From Apostichopus japonicus (Eukaryota; Echinodermata; Holothuroidea; Aspidochirotida; Stichopodidae), in NCBI RefSeq assembly GCF_037975245.1, contig NC_092568.1, positions 22,222,501 to 22,286,500 of the forward strand: a DNA stretch of 64,000 nucleotides. The letters are read 5' to 3'. The translations under genes were made by a program, and so were the position numbers. Shown piece by piece: positions 37,201-51,800 of this stretch. Numbering within the stretch: position 1 is the first letter of the stretch; each line of letters opens with the position of its first letter. The notes beneath the pieces are model-generated. The model saw nothing but the letters and a program-made list of their open reading frames with translations. It searched no databases and was not told where the DNA came from.

Positions 37201-38789
37201 TCCCTATTTACATAAGTGGAACGAACCCTAGATACTGCTTGACGCATGCGATGAGTCATATGCCATGTCTAATACCTGAAAACAAATCCTTGAAAAAGTG
37301 AGGGTAGGGAAAAAAACCCAGAGCGATATATATTTCCTGCTGATTGTTGCAGTCGTTAGCAATGACTGACAACAACAAGCTATTGTCGGCCCAGCTGTTG
37401 TAGGCCTGCGGCAAACCCAAGGCACTTACAAACTCCTAGGGTGAGACAAAATGATAAATATTTATTAGCTTCCGGAAATGTTGACAAAGTGGTATGATTA
37501 TTCAATTATTACCACCTTCATCTACTACGGTACAAGAACAGACACTTGGCAAGCAGGCAGCTTTAAAATGTAGAGAATGTTTTGGAATGACATGCTATAT
37601 TAAAATTGCCCATTCCATGCCCCTCTTCCCTGTTTCTCCTCTCCTCCCACTCGTCCCCTCCCCCCGCCCCCTCCCCCCAACTAAGTACCAATCTGCTCGT
37701 TTATGGATTTTTTTCTTCTTAAAAGACCACAAGAACTCATTTGGCAGGTGCATTGCAATTAGACACTGATTGCCAAAGAAATGGAATATTTAGTATAAAT
37801 TTAAAATGAAATAAGTTGTATACTGTAAGGTATTCAGAGCTCCATATCCCACTGATTTCTTGACAAGAGCTAATTTGCTAATTAGCTAATTAGTGCTAAT
37901 GATACTGTGTAGTGGGAGGCAAACAAAAGCCATGTACAAGCAAACCAAACACCATCGATTGGCATTTCGCTTTCTGTTCTAAACAGGCTAAACCTTTTGT
38001 TGGTAAGTACTGCTAGTTAGTAAGTTAAAAACAATAAATAGAGCTTTTATATCTTCAAGTCCAGTTGCCGTAACATCACCATAAAGTACGTTTTTATTGC
38101 ACCATGTATTGTATAAGATATTAAATCAGATTACACTTTTAGAACAGGTCTATGAGAAAAACCTAATGCAGTACTTGCGTGATAATCTAAATGACACTGC
38201 AGTTTAAATGGCATTTAATGTATTTATGTGCACTGCTACTTTACAGACTTTTGATGAGGAAGGGGTGGGGGGAGGGGGAAGGAGGGAACATGCCCAGAAA
38301 ATAGGAAATAAGCTAGCAAAGGATGAAAACTTTGAGGATATTTTTAATCTGTTTTGTATAGATAGTATTCTATAGATAGTGTTAAGAAACATTGGTTCAG
38401 CACATTATGCAGGGCTGACATCAAAATTTGATGAAACCAACATAAATTTTTGTTTACTTTGGGAATGTTAAAATTGGGAAGTAAGAGAGAAAGCAGGCGA
38501 TGACCCCAGAATGGGTCAGTAGTTTTGCAGTGCTACCTGTTGACAAACTTTGTACCTGGCTCTGTAGATTGGGAGTGTGCCATTCTGCAGTGGAGACAGG
38601 TCAGTGTAGTAATTCACAAATACTCAAACCAATAAATGTTAGGGGTAAAGATTTTATTTAACTGAGTAAATGTTTGAATTGAGCCTTGAAAATAAAGTGG
38701 ATACCATGAGGTTAATGCTCTGTTGAATTACTGTGTGTGGGTTCCTTATTTTTTTTGGTTTGAAAAACTTGAACAAAGTCGATGCAAAC

Positions 38790-38843
<54 letters not shown>

Positions 38844-39775
38844 GGCCTTTTGTAGCCTGTAGGGAACAATATATTCCGCAAAGTGAAAACACAGAATATA
38901 TATAACTGATAAGGTGCATCATCCCAGACTGATTTGTGAAATCCTGCAGTTTGTGTAGACAACCACAGGGACACTTTTGCTTCCAGGCAAGATTCCAAGT
39001 GGTTAAGGGTTTGTTTGGTACAGTGCCAACAATTTCAGGATATCCCACTTGTTAGGTGAAACTTCCAAGTGGATTCCAGGTTTGTTTTTCACAAGCTGGT
39101 ATGTTGTTGTTGGTTAGATAGGGAGGGTACTCTGCTATGGTGCAATCTCTATCAAACCTGCCTGCATTATTGCTGTTAGTTTCATTAGGAGAGGGAAAGA
39201 GAGAGACCTGGGAAATGAAAGTATTATGTGTGTGTGTGGATTGTTATTTCCTCTCTAGAATTTGAAGAGCATAGTTCGTTTGATGTTAAACAAATGATGT
39301 TTACGATGATAATGTTGGTACCATGAAATGATGGGATGCATACAAGCATACAACAAAAGACTTGGCAGTTTTCTGTGACAGGCTCGCATTGATATATTTT
39401 TACTTAACTTAACCATTGGTATCGACCAAGTTTTGTTGACATTTGAGAAAATGCTCCCATATCAGTCTGATTTTGTGATAGAGTGTGTGAGTACTGTACC
39501 ATAATCAAATATATATACTTAGTATATCAACTCCTTTACCAACTAAATTAAGTTAATCAACTTTCATGATGCTGAACTCCACCCATATCTTCAGGGTTGT
39601 GGTACATTCTAGAAAAAGGGAGAATACGTCATGGATGATGGCATGAAGAAGGTTTTGCACTCCCTTGTGACTTGAACATGTCAATAATTTCAAACTCTTA
39701 TCTTCCTGTTTTCTGTTGTTCCAATCAATAGTCTCTTATCAAGTCAGCCTGCATATCTGTGAAAGACTGATGTCA

Positions 39776-39818
<43 letters not shown>

Positions 39819-42800
39819 CTATATAGAACTATATAGAACTATATAGATAGATTTCCATGATGAAGATTACTGACTGCCTGGCATATGTTTTCCTTTACTC
39901 TCCTTAATTAAAACCAGTACTGCATCCCCAACAGTCAATCAATGATAGGCACGTTTATCCTGCTCAACTGTGGAAGAAGCCACCACGTGTTTCTGTCGCC
40001 GAGAGACCTACTGAAGCTTGGGCTGTAACAGTCTTATTATAGTATATATCTACTATCTGCTGATACAGAGCTTAATGCAAAGGTTTGCTGACACAGCATG
40101 CATGCATAGTGTCCCTGTTAATTGTGGTTATAATGCATCACTCCTGCAGCAGATAATGCACAGCATTTTTAAACACTGTACGAAATGTGGGGCTTTGATG
40201 TTATCACAGACTGTTTTTTCTTCTTTTTTTTTCCATCTCTTTTATTGACTCATTTGACATTTATACAAACAGATGTTATCACTAACTGCTTTTCTTGTGA
40301 ACTGTCCCTTTCAGAAAGGAACGATTTCTAATGAGGCAGCTTTTTATGATTCCCAGCTGTATTCAATTGATTTGTCAGGAGGTGTGATGGAAGATCCTCC
40401 CTTCCCCACACCCACCCACCCCCACCCCCCAAAAAAAAATTGGGGGAAACCTATGGTTTCACTCTGCAATAAAATCTCAACTTAATTCAAATCCTAGTTG
40501 AACAAATTTGCTGAACAATGATGAAAATTAACTTCCTGGAGGTTCTCTCACTCTATATAGTATACATGAACACATTTATAATGGAGGATGTCCCAGTGAA
40601 GAAAAAGCTGTGAATTTGGTAGAAAATCATGATTATTCAAGTTTCATCATGATTACATGACCACCATTTGTCTATTCTGCAGATTTCAGGGCTAAACTGC
40701 CAGACTCAATTGTCCGACAAAGTTCCGTCTTGTTTTTTGCTTGACGAAGAGGATGTAGGTAAATCAGCCTTTGTTTTCTCATCAAGAGATATATGTCTTG
40801 GCACTGGCCCAAGTCTCTTTAATACCTTTTGTTTAAGTTAAAGAACTTGCACAAGCTGACCTGGTTGAGTTGAAAATAGTTGAGCAAACATTTTTGTCAG
40901 AAATATCTAACAGTAAAATGTTTTTATGCAGAATGTTTTATACTGTGTGTTGTAAATCATGTTGTGTCACTCTGCTTGACTATGTTCAATCCACACAGTC
41001 AGTAATAATTGCTTCCATAGTCTCGGAAAGATATTACATTCATGCAGAAATTTGCCGCACGAACAGGTGCAGTAGTCAACGTACCACACACTCTAACATG
41101 TGGTGGTCTTTATACTATACAGTAAATATAACATGTTGTACTGTTGAGCTATACAAAGCACATGGCAATCCATGTCACATGATTGGTTGTATGTGCCAGC
41201 CAGTATTAAATTGAAGTTAACAACATAGCAGCCACTCTATCGACAAAGGATTGCTATACATGAAAGCGCTGAATGAATGTGCTGCAAACTCTACACACCC
41301 TAGGTGTCTTATTGGACAAGGTTAATGGTTAGGTATTCATTGTCAATCAGGGGTTTGTACGTGGTAGGCATGAATGGGACAGAGCTTAGTGAAAAAATGT
41401 CTGTAAATGAAAACTCATCTTATATTGATCTAAACTATGGTCTATACTCTTTAATCTACAGTCTAACCTTATTGTGGATTCTACCTGTTGTTCAATTCCA
41501 ATGTACTTGTTTGCAGTAACATAGCTATCTACATCCAGTTATAATTAGGGAGTGGGTTATTTATCTGAAGATGCAGTGATGACATGTATTTTGCACAAAT
41601 ATTATGTGCATTTGTACATTTATACTGTGTTGAGTAGTGTCAGTTCTGTGACACAAAGCTACTGTACATGTGCAGTGATGCCTAGGCTAGTGTCCTTGTA
41701 CACTTATTAAATTGTAGTCATTTTCCATATTTGAAAGCTCATTAATTCCTATAATTAGGTGATTACTGAGATAATTAGCAGAGTCATGCATCTCTTAGTT
41801 CCGACATCATTTGAGTGAAAATGTTACCCAAGATCCTCCAAACCTGTTAGGATATAAGGAGAGCATATATATTACACTGCTTTACATTTAAGATTAAGAA
41901 ACAATCTCCCATTCATTGGCTCTACTGAGGTTCCCTTTTCCTGCTGGGCCTCAGAAGCTTAAAAGTTTACATCTAGGGTGAAGATTGAGTTAATTGACCT
42001 CGCTAATAATAGTAATACACAGGATACAGGAATTACAGAATCCACTTGCCACTGCTCTTTGAGCCGCAAGTGTAGTGTACTACCTCGTGTTGCTTTGTGA
42101 TTGTCTTTGTGCTCGAAGTCGAGGAGGAGTGGTTACTAGTAGGTTTGATCTAAGAGCTGTCATGAATGAAGACAAGAACACTCCATATGTATCATAAAGT
42201 GGGATCATATGAAGGCATATATATACTGTATCATGGGCATTACTTTTAATTAGATGCAGCCATAGCACATAGGTCTGATAGCAGATCCTATGGTATCTCT
42301 CTGAAATAGGGCATTAATCTTTCTATGAAGGTTTTGAAGAATGAACTAAAAATATATGTACTACTTTGTATATCGGACTGCTAACCTAATAGAAGTAGTA
42401 TAGTTATAGTATAGGCCTGCAGTAGGTACATAATTTATCCATTGTAAATGTTTTTATGCCCAGGTTTTAAAGTGGTGATAAATGTAGCCTGTTTTAGATT
42501 CTTATAATTGTGGGGACAGAAACTTGCTTTTACAGATTACTGTAGGTAAGACATTAGTTACAATTCTCTTTTGGTCTTTGCACATGGTTTTTAAGGTGAA
42601 TTTATCTTGCCAAAAACAGTCAGTTTCTCTTAACCAAACATGACTGGTCAGACTGATTCTGGACTACCACTTACTGTAAGATTTTAAGTATACACTTAGA
42701 ATTTAAATAACATGTATATGTAGATCCCAGATGGTTTCATAAATGACATTGGCCCATTAGGTATTAATTATGAATTACACAATGTAGAAATGCTCATAGT

Positions 42801-45800
42801 AGAGTGGGATAACTCTGGAGCTTGTTTTGAGATATATTCATTTACATCCATCTCACAGGGTGGGGTTGGTGCTACAAATTTGTTTGATACCTTTGACAAG
42901 TAGGAACACCCAGTCTGTGCATAGCAAAGTGTCATATTAAAGTCACACTTGGTATGATGAGTTGGCAAGAGATTCCTCCATAGCTTCATGATCATGTTCC
43001 ATAATCAGAGGGTACCTTTCATGTATTCTATTTCACCTCATAATATGAAAATGGAATTTGATGGCTGACAACAGTGGGCAAACTTTTATTAACCTGTGTG
43101 TGTTTGTGTCATCCTCAAGTTTCACATCACAAGCACTGTGACAGGCCACCATCAACAAGACTTGTTTGTGTTACCAGAGATAAATTGTGATGGTTAGATT
43201 TTTTAGGAGTGGAAAATGTACAGGTTGTCCAATTTCCCTGCTGTGACTATTTAAGAGGCTAGACATACATGTCAACCCCCCCCCTCCCCTGCCTTATGTT
43301 TTATTTGTGTATGTGTGTGTGTGTGCAAAGTTGTTATGCACGTTCCTACTGTACTGAACTGAAATTGGACCAGGTAAAATAGCAAGGTAGGGCATAGATA
43401 TCTACACAGTACCTATTGCGTACGTATTGTGCTCATGTGTCTCTATATTATATAGTGTCTCAATGTGTATAATATATAGAGACCTGCATGACACTGTATA
43501 CAGTACATCTTGTGCTGTTGTGGCTATATGTAAAGCATACATCTATATTGTTATGAACCAAGTTTAGTAGTCTACATACATACTGTAGCAGTCTATAATA
43601 CTATATATTATGCTCAGGGTTATGTCTCTATGTGTATATAGAGACCATAGCAATATATTTAGTGTTATGAACTCTATAGTAGTCTACACAGAGTAGAAGC
43701 AGCTTGTATTAAATTGTGTGACTGATGGAATTTAGTCAATATCATTGCTTATGGACATGTTAATACTTGCATAAATTGTATAATTTCTGAAGACACTCTA
43801 CAAGTTTTTATCAATTTACAGTTTCAGTTGGTTAACAGGCCGGGCAGGGTCTTATCTTTTAAAGTGTGGATAAAAGCCAGACCAATGGCTGTCATAATGT
43901 TTACCGTAGGAGAGATCTCATTAAGTACCTCACAGCTGTGGGTGAATCTGGGAAAACATCTATAAATAGAATGGAAAGTCTTTGTCTGACATTGATAGTA
44001 ACACCGAGGCTGTAGTATGCTAATGTAGTTATGTGATTCACATATATACACAAATTTACAGGCTCAACTGTCTAAAAATGTTACAATTGGACTTATTTTT
44101 ATATGTCTGCCACTTTTAAAGGTCATCAGTATGCATGAATATGCTAGAAAGTGAAAGAGATAAATGATAATGCTTAAATATGCATTTAGTTATAAACAAA
44201 CCAGCTGTTCTCTGCCACTCTACAAACATTTTCTTATAGATCCTGGATGTAAATATTTGTCAAATGTGACATATTTTAGCGGTCATACTTGCTTAGTAAC
44301 CTGTCTCCATTATATTCATGTGTTTGTACTGTGTTTTCAATCTTGGTTTATAAACGTGCAACTTTGTAGTTTGAACAGAGCTGTTTAACGGCATATTTAG
44401 TTATTTACAATGCAAGTTAAATTGGATACACTTGCAAAAGTCCGCTCTTATGTTGGAAGTAAATTAAGTGGATATGTTTTGTGTCATTTCAGGCTATCAA
44501 AATGCTGGTTCAATAGTTGATATCAATGAAAGGTTAGACTTGATTAAAAAACTTAGATATGACCTGTTAAAGTGCATAATAAAAGGGAATATTATTCTGC
44601 TTTAAGTTACAGTAGATATTTATATTTATTACTGGGATGATATGAACGATTGGTAAAAAATACTGCCAACCTTTAATAATATCATCGGGTAACAGTCTTG
44701 TTATCAAATTATCAATCATATGACAAATGGTTGCTATGGTATTAGCTCTGTAGTATGTTCAGACAAGCTGTAAACTAACTGACACATCAATAAAATATAT
44801 GGTATGCGCAAACATTGATCTGATTCCTTCAGTTATTAATTTCAAGGGTTAACAACCTCGGAGGCTCATTTCTGTCGTGCTCATCGGTCACCAAATCTGT
44901 AGCATTTATTTAGGTTGATAAAGTAATGATCTTTCATAATATAATATGTATTTGTTAATTATGCTAATATTTTGTCTTTTTCTTTGTCTTTTCTCCATAG
45001 AAACAAATGAAGAGATACACAAATGGAATATCGTCCAGCAGAGGAGCAAAAGTTGTTAGGATTAAGGTAAGTTACAAGGTTTGGGAAGCCATTTTAGTGA
45101 AAATGATCTGAGCACAGGTCTGTAAAAGCAGCGTGCTTGGTTTTTTGTCGGCATCAGGATGTCATGAGCTGGGTTCCATTCACGGATTAAAATATGGAAT
45201 TATCAGCTTCCTGAAGGCCAGAATTGCAAAACTCAAATTTTGTTAGAGCTGTGATCTTACAGCAGATACAAACAAATCGCCTATATGATTGGAGGTATAT
45301 AGTGGGAATTAACCTTCTATACTGCCCAAAGTATTTAAAGTTGTAGTCTCTAAGTCAGCCTGCCAACAGATTTTCTATTATGTATCCTTTCAACATTCTA
45401 GGTATCTTTCATGAACAGAAAAACAGAATGAGGAAGTTTGCAAATTTTTGTTGTTAAAAAAGAAAGAATCTTTATTAGTCATTAGTTTTCCCTTCCCCTC
45501 CCCCCCCCCCCCAAAGAAGGAAAAAAAGTAGTCTTTTCCCTTAATGCTTGTTAAGGCCATGTGATTCTTGGACAGGTGACATCCTGACAACTGCTTTACC
45601 GATCCCAGGCCACAAGCAGGATATACAATCAGAAGGTATCTAACTTAATTTAATTACCATACCCTGGGATGTTTCATGGAAGAGTAGAATTAACTAAGTT
45701 GCAGCCCATCTCGTTAACTTATTTTTTCTGCCCTGGTGATCCCACCGCGGTCTTTAAATCTCCAGCGATCTTTTTACCGTTTACAGCGAGACGTTGTTTT

Positions 45801-48800
45801 TGCGGGGTTGTAGAAAAGCTCTCCACTTTGAAAAATAAATTTATGAATTTCGATCCAGATGAACGTGCACTCTTGTCTTCGGAAGATGGAAATCTTTCCG
45901 GCAGTCTTGGAAATTTGACACGCATCTGCTGGTAGTCTCCGCGGTCTTGTGCATCTTGTATTTCACAGGACTGAATGAATGAATTGGGAAACACCCTGCA
46001 GAATTTTAGGACATCATGGAGAAAAAAAATAGTCATTCATGAAAACAAAAATATGGGGCCTTGCCTTGAGCTGTCATTACAAATCATCTCACACCGCTTG
46101 TACTTCCTAGGTAACTGTACTCTTTGTTGATGTTGTCAGTATGGCTACTGCAAATCCTGACTCATGCTAGATGTAGATAGGCCTCCTGGTCTCCACTGCC
46201 TCCCAAGGTGTGTGATCTAGTAGAAAGGTTTAGCTTACATATTAGGTTAGCTCCACCTACTGTAGCCTCCTGTGACTTTCAACACACACACAAAGCAGCA
46301 TAAAACATTTCTGTATTTGTTAACCTTCCTTGCCTTGGAATCTTCATTATACAGTACCTTTACCAGTTAATGACGACTTTTTACGCTTTGAAGAGTTCAA
46401 AGTATATGTATGGCCCATTTCAATATTGTATCGATCTTTGATCACCCTCCTACACCCCCTCCTACCAGACACATACAACCCTCCTTCACCCTCTCCTATC
46501 ACACACATACAACCCTCCTTCACCCCTCCTACCACACACATACAACCCTCCTTCACCCCCTCCTACCACACACATACAACCCTCCTTCACCCCCTCCTAT
46601 CACACACATACAACCCTCCTTCACCCCCTCCTACCACACACGTACAACCCTCCTTCACCCCCTCCTACCACACACATACAACCCTCCTTCACCCCCTCCT
46701 ACCACACACATACAACCCTCCTTCACCCCCCCTACCACACACATACAACCCTCCTTCACCCCCTCCTACCACACACATACAACCCTCCTTCACCCCCTCC
46801 TACCACACACATACAACCCTCCTTCACCCCCTCCTACCACACACATACAACCCTCCTTCACCCCCTCCTACCACACACATACAACCCTCCTTCACCCCCT
46901 CCTACCACACACATACAACCAATAGACTATGGAATCAAACATGCAGAATCATTGTGCATTGTATGAGGAGTACACTATCATCACAGACATGCTCGGCATC
47001 AGCTATTAACCTCTCCCACTGCTTAGTTACCTGTCTCCTCCCAATATGTGGACTCTAATCACCCCAGCTTCTTTCAAGAATCAGTCACATGTTAAACACT
47101 GCATTCATGTCAACTGTGAGCTGTTCAACAATATTTTAGTATTTTTCAACAGTCCCTTATTAGAGTGTGTAGGACTGTTGGAACATATTTCGTGTCTGGT
47201 CCCCACAATAGGTTTTGGCCGATTACAAGAAAGAAAAAAATGGGAGACTTGATGTTAAATTAATGAGCAAGCAAGAACTTGTGTGTACATGGACGGTGTG
47301 TGTTTTGCATGCAGAAGCAGTAGCCTCGTATTAGTGCTGGAACGCTCAGAAGAATGGGCTGTTTTTTTTTCGAATGTGGTCCTTAAGATACAGCGTAGAG
47401 CTTGTTCAAATATCATGAGTTGCCTTGACTCTTCAGAATGTAGGTTTATCATTCTCTCCCATCTCGCTCTGACATGTGTTTGGTTTGTTGACCTAACCAC
47501 TTGAAGTCTTCTTAAATGTAAAAAAAAAAGACAGGTGCATTTAAACTCAAGGAACTCGTCTAGTTGTAACTGGAAGAGTTTAATTGAGTCGCTTGAATTC
47601 TGGGCAAACACTGCGGTTGCGAGTGGTAGTGTAAAGCCAACATCACTTCATTGTGAAGGTCATTGTTTTAGAGCGTGATGTTTCCATTGTATAAGAGAGT
47701 TTCATTTCTTGGTAGGTGACCAAATTTGGTCTCCTTTCTAGCATATTTTGTGGCCATCTTTGAATTTACAGATTCATATATGTTTCTCAGGATTGAACAA
47801 AATCTTCAGTTTTCTTCCATATTGAATTTCCTGTGCAAAGCTTTGAAACATGATCAATATTTTTTATATTGTAAAAAATTTTTTTTGGTATAAAGCACCA
47901 AGTCGTAAAGATAGTGATATTCATGTCCTGTATTACAGGCACCATTGTAATAATGTAAATATACACAAGCTGAGCTAGTTATGTGAGCGGAAATCCCAAG
48001 CAGGATATTTTACACCCTTTTACAGTCATGAAATGGTCATTTTATGGTTGACTATAATAAGGCATAAGGTACTTTCCAATGTTTGATAGTTTAAGGTTTC
48101 CTGGTAAAAATGCAGCTTGCGTCAGTACCTATAGTACCATTTGTAATATATGCTTATATGTCAGTTTGATGTTGCAATGGGCAGAATGAAAATCCACCGT
48201 GGTCCTGTGACTGATTTCATTGTAAGGGAGTAGTAGTACTGTACAGGGATTCCCGTAGTATTATGTGACGAAAGAATTCCAAGGTTAAAAACAGGAAGTG
48301 CTTCATGGAGTAAACGTTTCCGTTATTTCTGTGGCATGGGGCATTTCTCTGCATGCAAGATCAATAAACCATAAGAGATAACATTTAAAGGGTCGTCTGT
48401 GCATATGATCATCATCATTACCTTGATCTCTCTTGTTAGGGCCTCGTATCATCAATTAACATTTACCCAACGAGAGAGTATCTCTGCCCCTTTCGTCTGC
48501 AAGGAAACGGCTTAAATGTTTTGTTCCTTGATTATGAGGGGAAAAAAGGAGAGGTAATATAATGGCATCTACTGTACAGACATTCTCCTGATTTTATATT
48601 AAGTTGGTCTAGTTTAAAGAGGTTACCATATTCAGTATGTTATTTTGAGAAAATTATGGTGGCCCTTTGAGATCATTAGTCCTAGGGAAACCCTACTTTT
48701 CGTGAAATGGAATGCAAAGCTAATTGGGGTGCAACAGTGTGTATATGTGCATGTAATTTGGGCTTTAGGACTTAGTCATTTATCTGCCGTACTATATTAC

Positions 48801-51800
48801 GGACTCAAAGACTACACTTACAGTAGGTTGTCAAAGACCTTGCCTTATTAAGGCACTTTAGGTGTATCTTCTCTGCCCCTTCAGGAAGTATGTAAGTTAA
48901 TTATTAAAGCCATAATAATTTTCTGGAATGCTGTTGTAATTGGGAAGACACCTTTGATCCAGCCAGGTTTGGTCTCAGTACAGCAACTTTTGATAGGTTT
49001 CAAATTATTGTCAAAGCCATGGTCATAGAACAAGAATTCTATTCAGTGATATTACATACCATAGTGTATGAATTGATCTGATTGAGTATGCCTCTTTGAT
49101 GAAATCATCTCAAAGTTTGCATTGACGCAAATATATTGAAAATTGTCATGCATGGAATCTCTACTCCCCACGGATGGATCTTCCTTCACGTTAGCAACCA
49201 ATCGCCTTGTCACGTGACGTTGCATAATACTTGTGCGAGATTGTAAAATGAATTGGTGGTACACAAACCCTCTCTGAAATTCTTGGCATATTAGTTCTGC
49301 TAATTTTGTACCCAGCGAGATATAGATGTGTTGTTGTTTCCTTCTGCTTTCCAACAGGCCCTCTGCATTCCCGAGCAGCTACTTTTCCTTGAACCCAGTC
49401 CCAAACAAATATGATTTAAGGCCTTAAGGGGTATGGATATTTAATTGTTTGAATCAAAATCATTACGGAGAGAATTGAGTGATAGGTTTGTTAGTGGCTT
49501 TTGTCAGTGTGAGAGAGAAGTAGTGAATTATGAGAAACATGCCAGCAAGGGTAAGGTAGCCCCAAAGACCATGACAGACTTAATCAATTCAGCACCGTTC
49601 CTAGTTACTCTGGAGTTTCGGTTGGAAAACAAGTTGGTAATTGCCACAAGCCGATCTCAAACACTTGTGTTCCAGTTTCTCAACTGGAGTTTGTTGATTC
49701 TGTGTTTAGTAAAATCTAGGCTTTTATTACAACCAGAATATGTGGATGCTTATAATAATGAAACTGTTTTTTGTAACCAGGCAAAGTTGGAGAAAAAAAA
49801 CTGCTTTATAAGTTCATATGACATATGCTGCCATCTGCAAGGTTAATTTGGATAGATTTGTTTCCCCATAAAAAAGCTTTCAGTTTGTTAGAAAGGGTGG
49901 GTTTGGAATCATCAAAACTACTGTTGCGGGAAGAGTTGGCAGACTGTAACTTTCACGTAAATTACATGTTAACATCCCTCTAGGAGTTTGTCGAGCCAAG
50001 CAGAACTCCATAATACTCACATTACTAGAGCACTAGTTAGACTATACTATTCCCTTGAAAGCTGGCTAGCAGTATATAGCCTATGTGATGGTGATGACAT
50101 GGGTTAATGTGTGTGTGTGATATCTTGGATTGTAAACATGCTCACTTCAAAATTACCAAGGTGGTGTAATTAATTTCATATTTGGTTTGTGGATAATGAG
50201 GGATCCACCCACGAACCTTATTATTTTATCGTCATAAATTGAAGTCAACAGATGTCAGTCTGAAAAGTCTGTAACCAAAGTTAAGTATAAAAAGTAAACA
50301 GCTTGGATGAACATACAACTTGTACAGTATGTACAGTATATGGATCCACCATGTCCCTCAATCAGTATACATACTCCATGTGCTGTTATGTGTTATCATA
50401 TGTAGAGATTGTCTGGGATATGAAGAAGCATTCAAACATGTTTGATAGCTCTGCAGGTTGCAGACTTTGACTTGTAATGCTGCACCAACTTGACAAAAGG
50501 CTCAGGTTATAAGTCATAACTGTTCACCTTAATCTAACACAGAGACCTATACACATCTGGTTACAACAGTTCGTATATATTCCCAGGCTAGGAAATTTGT
50601 TGTTCTGCAAAAGTTTATTGTGAAATACTGTACTAATTTCATTCGCGCCTCGCTTACCTGTCTCCCCACAACCTCAGCACTCTCATCCTACCTTGCATAA
50701 AACAAACTGTTAACCTTTTAACAATGTGCACCATCTATGGCAAACATGTGAAATTTGAATAAAATGATTGCTCGCTTGTCTGTGATGAATCTTAAGTCCT
50801 GTTTATACCAGACCCGAGCACTGTGTTCAGCTCCTCCGTTTGGAGTAGATTCTGTAGGGTAAACTTGGATCAGACCCTCCGAATGACCAGGATCGATGGG
50901 GAAGTTTCAGACCCCCGCAAATCTGTTTCAAATTTGTGATGTAAACGTACGGTCAGTGCCTTACATGCAGTGATTGTACTTTGTATTTCTAAATGAAAAA
51001 AGATGGATATCACTTTGTGTATTAACATAGGTTTATGGTTAACAAGCTTAACAACAATTTAATGAATGTCTTCTCTTTCTTCTTGGCGTATTATAAACTA
51101 AAGAATTGTTTTGATCTAGAATGAAGTGCAAAGGTGAAGTATATGAACAACTCAGATTAACTGTCAAGGGTTTATCATTTTGAGAGGTGGGTCATTCCTG
51201 TCTACCCGAAGTGTCAATATATTTACATACAAACTAGAATCAGAAAGGGAAGAATGTTTGTTTTACCTTCAAGCTAACCAAGGCAATCTATCCTATTAAT
51301 ACAGGTGGTATTTGTTCGACAGAATGTAATTACGATAACAAGTGCTTGTTCTTTCTGCCAGGGTAAAATCGGTTGTTCGATAACTTCTATTGCACCTGTT
51401 TAGTTTGTGTCCTTGCCAAAGAACAATGTTTTCAAGGAAGGGTTGGGAACAAAGGCAAAGAAATAAAAAAGAAAAAAAATAGCAAATGATTCTGAAACTG
51501 CACGGTTGGCTCCCTTTCCTCGTTCAATCCGTCTGCTTGCTACACAGTAACCATTACGATAGTTTGTTTGTCAGTTGTCGTTGCCACTCTCTTCCCTTCG
51601 TTCAGTCACAACTGAAACAGCCCTTGGTGTGGTGATTTATAAAGCCTTCCTTCAGGGCATGTTACCTGTGAGAAATGTTAGTTTACCAGTTGATTTATAA
51701 TACATGTGTAAACCTTCTGGCTTCTCTCCAAAAGTATACCACAACACATTTACTAGCAGTGATATCCTCATATAAAGCAGTTCAGCTAACATGTGATAGT

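Larger units (their letters stand above)
29722..45000 (+). other. intron 3 (15.3 kb)
   Basis: GTGAGTTAG to TTTTCTCCATAG. It carries a G-quadruplex-type tract (32199-32234), pyrimidine tract (35860-35904), (ATG)n (38791-38842), (TA)n (39778-39815) and the possible alternative exon at 40683. Other open frames are short and unrecognised. 33340-33560 is A-rich at one end and could be the tail of an old retroposon, but no family is recognised. Confidence 0.65.

Noticed and set aside
38654-39048. Minus frames with poly-Ser and poly-His
   Set aside because: Explained by the (ATG)n microsatellite at 38791-38842.
46330-47058. 242-codon plus frame, Pro/His/Thr-rich, longest in the window
   Set aside because: It is produced by the 34-bp minisatellite; all three plus frames are open there and the peptide cycles with the DNA repeat.
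49445-49846. 133-codon plus frame
   Set aside because: Starts at TTG, lacks a recognisable domain, and sits in AT-rich intron with no splice context.
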